Under the pieces are notes generated by a model. It was not told where the DNA came from. It saw nothing but the letters and a program-made list of their open reading frames with translations, and did not search any database. Positions 1 through 5,391 of a stretch of 5,680 bases of DNA are shown here, in pieces. Position 1 is the first letter of the stretch; each line of letters starts with the position of its first letter. Where the stretch lies: positions 1-5,680 of the forward strand of contig JASHRB010000204.1 of assembly GCA_030037575.1 (NCBI GenBank), given 5' to 3'. This DNA is from Candidatus Sulfotelmatobacter sp. (lineage in GTDB: Bacteria > Acidobacteriota > Terriglobia > Terriglobales > Acidobacteriaceae). A program made the position numbers and the translations under genes.

Positions 1-1
1 G

Positions 2-595
2 CTTGCCTTCGGTTCCCACTTCGCGGGCCACGCGCGTCACTTCGCCGGCGAAGGCGTTGAGCTGGTCCACCATGGTGTTGATGGTGTCTTTGAGTTCGAG
101 AATTTCCCCCTTCACATCGACCGTGATCTTGCGCGACAAGTCGCCGCGGGCCACGGCCGTGGTCACTTCGGCGATGTTGCGCACCTGGGCCGTCAAGTTA
201 CCGGCCATCGCGTTGACCGAGTCGGTAAGATCTTTCCAGGTTCCGGCCACGCCGACCACGACCGCTTGCCCGCCCAGCTTTCCGTCGGTACCGACTTCGC
301 GGGCCACGCGCGTGACTTCGGAGGCGAACGAGCGCAACTGATCGACCATGGTGTTGATGGCCTCTTTCAACTGCAAAATCTCGCCGCGCACATCGACCGT
401 GATCTTGCGCGACAAATCGCCGCTGGCCACCGCGGTTGCGACTTCCGCGATGTTACGCACTTGGCCGGTCAAGTTGCTGGCCATCGAGTTCACCGAATCA
501 GTCAAATCCTTCCAGGTTCCGGCCACGCCGGGCACCTGTGCCTGGCCGCCGAGTTTGCCGTCGGTGCCGACTTCGCGGGCCACGCGCGTGACTTC
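2..595 (-). repeat. 276-bp tandem repeats encoding HAMP units
   Basis: Two full units (595-320 and 319-44) and the start of a third (43-2) lie in register inside the poly-HAMP gene. The INTMVDQL methionine codon recurs at 625, 349 and 73, exactly 276 bp (92 codons) apart. By my count the two full units share about 78 of 92 residues. Many DNA differences are synonymous, for example ttgcgcgacaagtcgcc against ttgcgcgacaaatcgcc. This is a coding repeat, not a mobile or intergenic one. Confidence 0.93.
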
Positions 596-1138
596 CGCGG
601 TGAAAACGCCGAGTTGCTGAATCATGGTGTTCACAATATTGGCCGAGCGTAGGAACTCGCCTTCTAGCGGCCGGCCATCCACGTCCACGCGCACCGTCTG
701 CGTCAGATTACCCTGCGCGACAGCCGCGATGGCGCGGGTCACGCCTTCGGTCGGGCGAAGCAAATCCTCCACCAGCGTGTTGATCGAGACTTCCATCTCG
801 CCCCACGCTCCGTGGGATTCATGAAAGCGCGTGCGCTCGCGTGTCCGACCCTCCTTTCCCACCACTTGCCCAACCCGTTTCAGTTCCTCCGCCATTTGCT
901 GATTCGCGGCCACGATGGCGTTGAAAGTGTCGGCAACTTTTCCGGCAAGCCCCACCCAGGAGCCGGGAAGTCGCACGGAAAAATCGCCGTCGCGCATGGT
1001 TTGCAAACCGGCCAGGATCACGCTCAGGTCCGCGGCATCCGGTTGAACCGTGAAGGTGGAACTCCCGTTGCTTTTGCGACTTTGACCCGATGAACCATTG
1101 GCGACGGCTATGGCGGAGCTCTCGCTGTTTCGTTTCAT
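2..1138 (-). CDS. Poly-HAMP sensor protein, probably a soluble hybrid histidine kinase; 3' part off the left edge
   Basis: The frame is open from ATG at 1138 down to the window edge, giving 379 residues without a stop. The start is supported by GAGGAG (1150-1145), six bases upstream of the ATG. Residues 1-30 are Ser/Asn-rich and polar with no hydrophobic segment. A divergent HAMP-like stretch follows (about 36-180, with [10 protein letters not shown] and [15 protein letters not shown]). From 182 on there are near-identical 92-residue repeats, each with [36 protein letters not shown] and [12 protein letters not shown] domains are coiled-coil signal relays. Tandem HAMP arrays of this type are known from fungal Nik1 (group III) kinases and from large bacterial kinases, where GAF, HisKA/HATPase and receiver domains usually follow. 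No such domain is inside the window, so the kinase assignment is inference. With no membrane segment visible, a cytoplasmic location is likely. It is divergent from the ribosomal operon, with no obvious functional link. Confidence 0.88.
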   Translation of the reverse strand, partial: MKRNSESSAIAVANGSSGQSRKSNGSSTFTVQPDAADLSVILAGLQTMRDGDFSVRLPGSWVGLAGKVADTFNAIVAANQQMAEELKRVGQVVGKEGRTRERTRFHESHGAWGEMEVSINTLVEDLLRPTEGVTRAIAAVAQGNLTQTVRVDVDGRPLEGEFLRSANIVNTMIQQLGVFTAEVTRVAREVGTDGKLGGQAQVPGVAGTWKDLTDSVNSMASNLTGQVRNIAEVATAVASGDLSRKITVDVRGEILQLKEAINTMVDQLRSFASEVTRVAREVGTDGKLGGQAVVVGVAGTWKDLTDSVNAMAGNLTAQVRNIAEVTTAVARGDLSRKITVDVKGEILELKDTINTMVDQLNAFAGEVTRVAREVGTEGK

Positions 1139-1144
1139 GTGCCT

Positions 1145-1150
1145 CTCCTC
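1145..1150 (-). promoter_or_regulatory. Ribosome binding site of the poly-HAMP gene
   Basis: Read on the minus strand, the sequence before the ATG at 1138 is CCGAGGAGAGGCAC. GAGGAG lies six bases before the start codon, which fixes the start at the first in-frame ATG. Confidence 0.75.
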
Positions 1151-1562
1151 GGTCGAGGAAATCTCTGGGCTTGCGTCGGCGTTTGTCGCTGACCCTTAGG
1201 CTCACCCGTAGGTCATGCAGAAGGCGGATGTCCCCGGAAAGGTTGCCAAATCGACGAAAGCGCGCAAAGCTTCAGAAGATCCCTTAGTTGCACTTATATT
1301 TGGGTCGCCCCAAAAATCCACAGATCAAGGGTACCCGTGGGCGTTCACGAAAAAGACTCACATTGGTACCACGGAAAGGCCTACAATAACCCTAAGGTAT
1401 TTCCTGTACAGATCGCTAGGCAATCAATTAAGGACAATGACCTTGCGCTCCGCGGTTATGGCGGTCCCAGCAAGCACTGCCCGCGACTCAATCGCAGTCT
1501 GCCGATCGTCGCTGCCTCTACCACCTGCACCAACTGCCAGCGATTCTGACAAAGTGTCGTCT

Positions 1563-1589
1563 ATCGATAGCCGCCGCCGCTATTGCGAT
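1563..1589. promoter_or_regulatory. Imperfect palindrome overlapping the rpsP -35 box, possible operator
   Basis: The left arm ATCGATAGC (1563-1571) and right arm GCTATTGCGAT (1579-1589) are complementary apart from two extra bases in the right arm, around a CGCCGCC centre. The left arm lies within a perfect 10-bp palindrome, CTATCGATAG (1561-1570). The right arm contains the whole proposed -35 hexamer (1583-1588). A regulator binding here would compete with RNA polymerase. No specific regulator can be named. Confidence 0.35.
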
Positions 1590-1611
1590 TCCGTGCCAGC
1601 TTGGGCATAAT
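1583..1611 (+). promoter_or_regulatory. Sigma70-type promoter of the rpsP operon
   Basis: TTGCGA (1583-1588, four of six consensus bases) and CATAAT (1606-1611, five of six) are separated by exactly 17 bp. Transcription would start near 1618, leaving a leader of about 45 nt before the GTG of rpsP. This is the best promoter match I found, and it lies where a divergent ribosomal operon would need one. Confidence 0.65.
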
Positions 1612-1648
1612 AAATGTTTGTCTTGAGCTCGCCGGACGCTTCCGGAAT

Positions 1649-1653
1649 AAGGA
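1649..1653 (+). promoter_or_regulatory. rpsP: Ribosome binding site that decides the rpsP start
   Basis: AAGGA lies nine bases before GTG at 1663 and fifteen before ATG at 1669. This favours the GTG start and a protein beginning MLMIRL over one beginning MIRL. Confidence 0.6.
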
Positions 1654-1662
1654 CATTTCCCC

Positions 1663-1911
1663 GTGTTAATGATTCGACTGGCGCGCGTTGGTGCGCGTAA
1701 ACAACCGCATTACCGCATTGTGGTCATCGAGAAGGCGCGGGCGCGAAATGGCCGACCGGTAGAAGTGGTCGGAACGTACAATCCCCGCACTCATCCTGCA
1801 ACCGTTCAGCTCAAACGCGAGCGGGTTGATTATTGGGTCTCGAAGGGGGCGCAGATGTCGGAGCGCGTGGGCAAGCTCTATTCCCGGCATGCGGCGGCGT
1901 CGGTAGCGTAA
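1663..1911 (+). CDS. rpsP: 30S ribosomal protein bS16
   Basis: It encodes an 82-residue protein, the usual size for bS16, which binds 16S rRNA in the 30S body and is needed for its assembly. The N-terminal signature is clear (MIRLARVGARKQPHYRIVV), followed by GRPVEVVGTYNPRTHP and the C-terminal VDYWVSKGAQMSERV. These match the conserved fold: a first beta strand with a basic loop, the G-x-YNP turn, and the W-x-x-x-GAQ-x-(S/T) helix. GTG is chosen over the ATG two codons later because AAGGA sits at a better distance from it. It is the first gene of the plus-strand operon, with a promoter about 50 bp upstream, and khpA starts 3 nt after its stop. Confidence 0.97.
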   Translation: MLMIRLARVGARKQPHYRIVVIEKARARNGRPVEVVGTYNPRTHPATVQLKRERVDYWVSKGAQMSERVGKLYSRHAAASVA

Positions 1912-1914
1912 ACC

Positions 1915-2157
1915 ATGGCCGAAGCCGTTGCCGACATTCGCGCATTGATTGAGAAGATCGCCAAGTGGATGGTCGATGCTCCGGACGAGGTTTTTGTGGA
2001 GCATTTCGACGACGACGTGATCGAGCTGGAAGTGGCCGAAAACGACGTGGGAAGGATCATCGGCCGGCAGGGAAGAAATGTGCGTGCGCTGCGGGCTCTG
2101 TTAAATGCCGCCGGAGTGCGGGCACGCAAGCGATACCAGTTGGAAGTCATCGATTGA
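1915..2157 (+). CDS. khpA: KH-domain RNA-binding protein KhpA (YlqC/YhdH-type)
   Basis: This is a small 80-residue single-KH protein. The diagnostic element is DVGRIIGRQGRNVRALR (residues 44-60), with the RNA-contacting G-x-x-G loop as GRQG (50-53) after an acidic strand (VIELEVAEND). In Firmicutes, KhpA pairs with KhpB (Jag/EloR), binds RNA and affects cell elongation. Its role outside that group is less clear. The position between rpsP and rimM is the classic one for this family. No Shine-Dalgarno sequence is seen before ATG 1915, and only 3 nt separate it from the rpsP stop, so translational coupling is likely. Its stop overlaps a TTG codon (2154-2156), the likely start of the rimM reading. 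Confidence 0.93.
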   Translation: MAEAVADIRALIEKIAKWMVDAPDEVFVEHFDDDVIELEVAENDVGRIIGRQGRNVRALRALLNAAGVRARKRYQLEVID

Positions 2158-2812
2158 AGATCGAGCCTGATCAGGCCATTGAGCAAGCGGCGAAGGCAAA
2201 GCCGGGGCGGTCCGACGTATTCGCGATCCAAAAAAAAGTGACGGTTTCATCACCCTGGCTCGAGTCGTCAAAACGCAGGGTAGGCGCGGAGAAGTGGCTT
2301 GCCAAATTTTCAGCGCCGTGCCCGATCGATTTCGCGCCGGCATGAGGCTGCTGGCGCTCGATCCAGAGAGTCGCAGGCGCGAGCTCGAAGTCGAAGAGCT
2401 GTGGCCTCACCAAGGGCTGCTGGTTTTCAAGTTCGCCGGCGTGGATTCGATTTGCCGCGCGGAAACGCTGATCGGGTGCGAGCTGCAGGTTCCTTATAGC
2501 CAACGCTCCCCGCTGGAAGCAGGTTGGAATTACGTCAGCGATCTGGTGGGCTGTGCGGTGCTCGACCGTGATCGCGAAATTGGGCGAATCGAAGACCTGG
2601 AGTTTCGGGCGGGCGAAGCTCCCCTGTTGATGGTGAGAGACGTGGCTTGGAACTTACGGGAAATCCCGTTTGCCGAAGCTTACCTCGTGGGCATCGACCT
2701 CGAAGGGCAGCGAGTTCGCATGAATTTGCCCGAAGGATTGCTGGAGGTGAATGCTCCGCTGACGGCCGAAGAAAAGCGTGCACAGGCGCGCGCTGGACGC
2801 GGGAAGCTTTGA
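2154..2812 (+). CDS. rimM: Ribosome maturation factor RimM, start unresolved; joined reading needs a -1 shift at 2230-2237
   Basis: RimM binds S19 and helps the 30S head mature. The identity is clear from the N-terminal barrel motif FITLARVVKTQGRRGEVA (encoded from 2246) and the C-terminal PRC-barrel part (GWNYVSDLVGCAVLD, REIGRIEDLEF, REIPFAEAYLVGIDL, RMNLPEGLLEVN). The start is the problem. In the RimM frame the previous stop is TGA 2180-2182, and no ATG, GTG or TTG occurs before GTG 2294, which would cut off the conserved first strand. The other frame, from TTG 2154 (with GGAAG seven bases upstream, overlapping the khpA stop), reads 28 codons to a run of eight A's. A -1 slip there continues exactly into SDGFITLARVV, giving 219 residues. 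Alternatives are a missing A in the assembly, an ATT start at 2219, or a truncated GTG 2294 product. Identity is near certain; boundaries are not. Confidence 0.88.
2230..2237 (+). other. A8 tract, candidate slippage or indel site in rimM
   Basis: Eight consecutive A's precede GTGACGG. In the frame from TTG 2154 the codons are ATC CAA AAA AAA GTG, so the heptamer A-AAA-AAA is in slippery register. Slipping back one base, or one extra A in the mRNA or genome, gives CAA AAA AAA AGT GAC and enters the RimM frame. Without the shift the frame runs on to a stop at 2345 and makes a 63-residue product. Confidence 0.5.
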
Positions 2813-2928
2813 TCCTCAGGCAAAGCCGGATGATGCGCTCGGTGAAGCCTTGAGCGGGGCAGTATTTTCTTGGGGGTTGGTTGATCGCCGAGAGCCGACC
2901 ACGGAGAACGGACGACGTTTTTTCCGCG

Positions 2929-3762
2929 ATGAAGGCCGACATCGTAACTATTTTTCCCGACTTCTTTCACGGGCCGCTCGATTACGGCATCACTCGACGC
3001 GCCCAGGAAATGGGCCTGGTGACGGTTCGGTTGCACGATCTGCGCGAGTTTGCGCATGATCGTCACCGCACCGTCGATGACCGCCCCTTCGGCGGCGGCG
3101 AAGGCATGGTGCTGAAGCCGGAGCCGGTGTTCGAGTGTTTGGATGGGCTGCACATCATACCGCGCGAAGAACGCATGGCCGCGCGGGCGCGCCAGTCCGT
3201 GATTTTGCTTTCCGCCCAGGGGCGGCGTTTTACCCAGCCAGTGGCCGCCGAGTTGGCAGCGCTCGAGCGCCTGGTTTTCATTTGCGGCCGCTATGAAGGC
3301 GTGGATGAACGGGTGGCCGACTGTCTCGCCGATCGTGAATTGTCCATCGGCGACTACGTTCTCAGCGGCGGAGAGCTGGCGGCTGCGCTCATTCTAGAGG
3401 CGGTTGTGCGCTTGCTTCCGGGCGCCGTTGGAAACCAAGCGTCGACGCAGCAGGAATCGTTCACCTCCAGGGCGGGCAAAGATGGGGGCGAACAGAACGC
3501 GCACCAAGCGGATGCGAGCGGCGCGGATTCGACTTGCGGCTCCAATGGATTGCTGGATTATCCGCATTACACCCGGCCGGCGCTATTTCGCGGCTTGGCT
3601 GTTCCGGGAGCGCTGTTGACCGGCAATCACGAAGAAATCCGGCGATGGCGCCGGCAGCGCGCGCTCGAAAAAACCTTGCGAAACCGCCCCGACCTGCTCG
3701 AAGGTGCGCTGCTGACCGAGGAGGAAAGAGACTTTCTGGCCGATCTGAAAAACTACGGATAG
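2929..3762 (+). CDS. trmD: tRNA (guanine37-N1)-methyltransferase TrmD
   Basis: TrmD uses S-adenosylmethionine to make m1G37 next to the anticodon, which prevents +1 frameshifting. The 277-residue product opens with MKADIVTIFPDFF and carries FGGGEGMVLKPEP (54-66), ILLSAQGRRF (92-101), FICGRYEGVDERV (117-129) and ELSIGDYVLSGGELAA (137-152). The last three form the trefoil-knot SAM site. The catalytic Asp and conserved Arg appear as D210 (GLLDYPHYTRP) and R161 (VRLLPG). ATG 2929 is preferred to the in-frame TTG 2881 because the family starts directly at this MKADIVTIFP strand, although no good Shine-Dalgarno is seen. It is longer than the usual 240-260 residues: about 28 residues (179-206), rich in Gly, Ala, Asp and Ser, sit between QESF and GLLD, where E. 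coli TrmD has two. Catalytic motifs are intact, so the enzyme should be active. It follows rimM after 116 bp. Confidence 0.96.
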   Translation: MKADIVTIFPDFFHGPLDYGITRRAQEMGLVTVRLHDLREFAHDRHRTVDDRPFGGGEGMVLKPEPVFECLDGLHIIPREERMAARARQSVILLSAQGRRFTQPVAAELAALERLVFICGRYEGVDERVADCLADRELSIGDYVLSGGELAAALILEAVVRLLPGAVGNQASTQQESFTSRAGKDGGEQNAHQADASGADSTCGSNGLLDYPHYTRPALFRGLAVPGALLTGNHEEIRRWRRQRALEKTLRNRPDLLEGALLTEEERDFLADLKNYG

Positions 3763-3868
3763 AGCCGGACCAGCTCCGGGCACGGGAAAAAGCGCGGCCG
3801 GACAAGGCAGATGAGAGAAACCAAACATAGGAATTAAGTTTTCAGAATTCGAAAAAGGATCAATCACC

Positions 3869-4213
3869 ATGTCGAACCTTGTTATTGAAAAGCTGCTGGC
3901 CAAGACTCGCCGCACTGACATCCCCGATTTTCGTTCCGGCGACACCGTTCGGGTGCACGTCAAAATTAAAGAAGGCGATAAAGAGCGCCTGCAGGCTTTT
4001 GAAGGGGTGGTGATCAAGCGCGATCGCGGTCCGCAGGCAAGTTTCACTGTACGCAAGATCAGCTTCGGCCAGGGCGTAGAGCGCATTTTCCCGGTCCAGT
4101 CGAAAGTCATCGACAAGATCGACGTCGTGCGCTCCTCCAAGGTTCGCCGCGCGAAGCTCTATTATCTGCGCAATTTGAAGGGTAAGGCGGCCCGCCTGCG
4201 CGACGTGGAATGA
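3869..4213 (+). CDS. rplS: 50S ribosomal protein bL19
   Basis: This 114-residue protein has the normal length for bL19, which lies at the 30S-50S interface near bridge B8. Family motifs run through its length: [20 protein letters not shown] (about 22-41), [14 protein letters not shown] (42-55), [19 protein letters not shown] (58-76) and the basic C-terminal [19 protein letters not shown]. The commonly seen SNGVGVERTFP is [11 protein letters not shown] here, a mild variation. The start is well supported by AAGGA (3855-3859), nine bases before the ATG. It follows trmD after 106 bp with no convincing promoter or terminator, so co-transcription is likely. The tail after its stop has no clear terminator. 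Confidence 0.97.
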   Translation: MSNLVIEKLLAKTRRTDIPDFRSGDTVRVHVKIKEGDKERLQAFEGVVIKRDRGPQASFTVRKISFGQGVERIFPVQSKVIDKIDVVRSSKVRRAKLYYLRNLKGKAARLRDVE

Positions 4214-4511
4214 GCCAGGCCCCTATTTCTCCGGCGCTGCCGTGGGCAGGCGACGACGGCCGGAGGTCTATGCCTGTCCCGCGGCCGGTGCGGCGCTGAC
4301 TTCGCGATCCCGGAAATCGGCGCCCTGGGGCGTGCGAAGATTCTGCACAACGCATGCGACACACGGCCATCTCCCGGGCGAATCTCCTCCACGCCCCTGG
4401 CCGGCTCGCCGATTCCGAAGCAGACTCGATTGCCCGCGTTTCAGCATCCAGAAACTCTCGACTTGCGTGAATTGGCAAGGGGAGTGAAGATGTGGACATA
4501 GCGCTACCTTC
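4214..4511. other. Gap between rplS and rnhB
   Basis: These 298 bp contain no supported gene. A short stem, CTGCC-GTG-GGCAG (4237-4249), follows rplS but has no T tract. Near the right end, AAGGGGAG (4477-4484) precedes a three-codon frame ATG-TGG-ACA-TAG (4490-4501), ten bases before the rnhB ATG. In some acidobacterial-type operons a signal peptidase gene sits here; none is present. Confidence 0.45.
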
Positions 4512-5219
4512 ATGCCTTCCCGTTCAAAAACTTCTGCCCAACTGGCTCTGTCTCCAGCCGCAGCCAAATTGCGCCTGCTAAAACGGTTGCGCTGCACGCT
4601 TCGTTACGAGAAAAAAGCGTGGGCCTCAGGAGCGGCGATGGTGGCCGGGGTAGACGAGGTGGGCCGCGGATCGCTGTTTGGTCCCGTGGTCGCGGCGGCG
4701 GTAATTCTTGATCCTGGCTATCGCCTTCGCGGCCTGCGCGATTCCAAACTGCTGCCGGCGGAGCGGCGGGAAGCGCTGGCGCCGCGCATTCGGGAACACG
4801 CCATGGCCTGGGCCGTCGCCTGTGTCGACGCGGCGCGCATCGATCAAATCAACATTTACCACGCTTCGTGTCTGGCCATGCGCGAAGCCGTCATGCGGCT
4901 GAAACCGGCAGCCGATCATCTGCTCATCGACGCCGTGCGCCTGGATTGCGAACTGCCGCAACATGCCATCATTCACGGCGACGCGCTCTCCGCCTCGATT
5001 GCCGCCGCCTCGATTCTTGCGAAAGTCGAGCGCGACCGCATTCTGTGCGAGTGGGACGCCGTGTTTCCCCAATATGGGTTGGCTTCGCATAAGGGCTACA
5101 GCACGCCGCAACATCTCGCCGCTTTGCAACAATACGGTCCAACGCCGCTGCACCGGCAATCGTTCGCTCCCGGGTGGAGCCATCCGGTGCAGCAGGAAGC
5201 CTTCGATTTCGATTTGTAG
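4512..5219 (+). CDS. rnhB: Ribonuclease HII
   Basis: RNase HII cuts RNA in RNA/DNA hybrids and starts removal of single ribonucleotides from genomic DNA, using two metal ions. The metal ligands are visible by comparison with E. coli (D16, E17, D108, D126): D48 and E49 in VAGVDEVGRG (44-53), D140 in LLID, and D157 in HGD. The GRG motif that recognises the RNA-DNA junction is at 51-53. Further family motifs are LRDSKLLPAERR, AASILAKVERDR and YGLASHKGYSTPQHL. At 235 residues it exceeds the E. coli enzyme (198), mainly through a basic N-terminus. ATG 4512 is the first in-frame start after a TGA at 4485 but lacks a nearby Shine-Dalgarno. ATG 4638 has AGGAG (4628-4632) at good spacing and would give 193 residues beginning MVAGVDEVGRG. 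The upstream LRYEKKAWASG resembles the conserved lead-in of the family, which favours the longer form. Confidence 0.95.
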   Translation: MPSRSKTSAQLALSPAAAKLRLLKRLRCTLRYEKKAWASGAAMVAGVDEVGRGSLFGPVVAAAVILDPGYRLRGLRDSKLLPAERREALAPRIREHAMAWAVACVDAARIDQINIYHASCLAMREAVMRLKPAADHLLIDAVRLDCELPQHAIIHGDALSASIAAASILAKVERDRILCEWDAVFPQYGLASHKGYSTPQHLAALQQYGPTPLHRQSFAPGWSHPVQQEAFDFDL

Positions 5220-5234
5220 CGCGCGCGTTGTCTG

Positions 5235-5269
5235 CTCGGCGCCGGCCCATCTCTGGGGCTTGCGCCGAG
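5235..5269 (+). terminator. GC-rich hairpin downstream of rnhB, possible terminator
   Basis: CTCGGCGC (5235-5242) and GCGCCGAG (5262-5269) form a perfect 8-bp stem. Inside it GCCC (5245-5248) pairs with GGGC (5256-5259), extending the hairpin by four more pairs after a 2x2 internal loop. It begins 16 bases after the rnhB stop. No T tract follows, so it is not a classic intrinsic terminator. It may stabilise the 3' end or aid factor-dependent termination. Confidence 0.45.
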
Positions 5270-5295
5270 TCCGAGGCCCCGCCGAAACTTGCCTG

Positions 5296-5324
5296 TTTCC
5301 CCGATCCGGATTCCGATTTACAAT
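5296..5324 (+). promoter_or_regulatory. Weak candidate promoter for the E1 gene
   Basis: TACAAT (5319-5324) matches five of six -10 consensus bases and lies 68 bp before the ATG at 5392. The sequence 17 bp upstream, TTTCCC (5296-5301), is a poor -35. The case rests mainly on the -10 box and its position after the rnhB hairpin. A small CCCGG-CAACT-CCGGG stem (5332-5346) would fall at the start of the transcript. Confidence 0.3.
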
Positions 5325-5391
5325 GCAACTGCCCGGCAACTCCGGGTACCTGAATTCTGAGCGGGCTTTTAACACACTCTCAGGGTAGCGG

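Larger units (their letters stand above)
1139..1662. other. Divergent intergenic region between the poly-HAMP gene and rpsP
   Basis: This 524-bp stretch holds no gene I can support. The middle (about 1270-1450) is visibly more AT-rich than the flanking genes. The open frames across it have no recognisable motifs and no ribosome binding sites. It holds the rpsP promoter at the right end, a palindromic element just before it, and a 6-4-6 inverted repeat (TTTGGG-TCGC-CCCAAA, 1299-1314) next to a TATAAG on the minus strand (1298-1293) that might be a -10 box for the leftward gene. No tRNA, rRNA or riboswitch is recognised. Confidence 0.6.

Noticed and set aside
1225..1275. Resemblance to a cyclic-di-GMP (GEMM) riboswitch, with GAAA and CGCAAAGC about 8 bases apart
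   Set aside because: The second helix, the tetraloop receptor part and the closing GGGTTACC strand are not present in the right order, and no adjacent gene start fits.
1215..1610. 131-codon open frame on the plus strand in the divergent intergenic region
   Set aside because: It has no ribosome binding site and no recognisable motif. Its composition is unlike the neighbouring genes, and it runs through the rpsP promoter.
2294..2812. GTG 2294 as the true rimM start
   Set aside because: It would remove the conserved FITLARVVKTQGRRGE strand, which is clearly encoded upstream in the same frame. The GGAGA before it is only about two bases away.
2881..2928. TTG 2881 as the trmD start
   Set aside because: The extra 16 residues have no counterpart in the family, and MKADIVTIFP at ATG 2929 is the standard TrmD beginning.
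3765..3779. CCGGA-CCAGC-TCCGG stem after trmD as a terminator
   Set aside because: A five-pair stem without a following T tract, inside a conserved operon, is expected by chance in GC-rich DNA.
3583..4140. 185-codon open frame on the minus strand
   Set aside because: It lies opposite the end of trmD and most of rplS, both of which are certain. It shows no family resemblance.
4237..4249. CTGCC-GTG-GGCAG stem after rplS as a terminator
   Set aside because: It has only five base pairs, is not followed by a T tract, and rnhB continues on the same strand.
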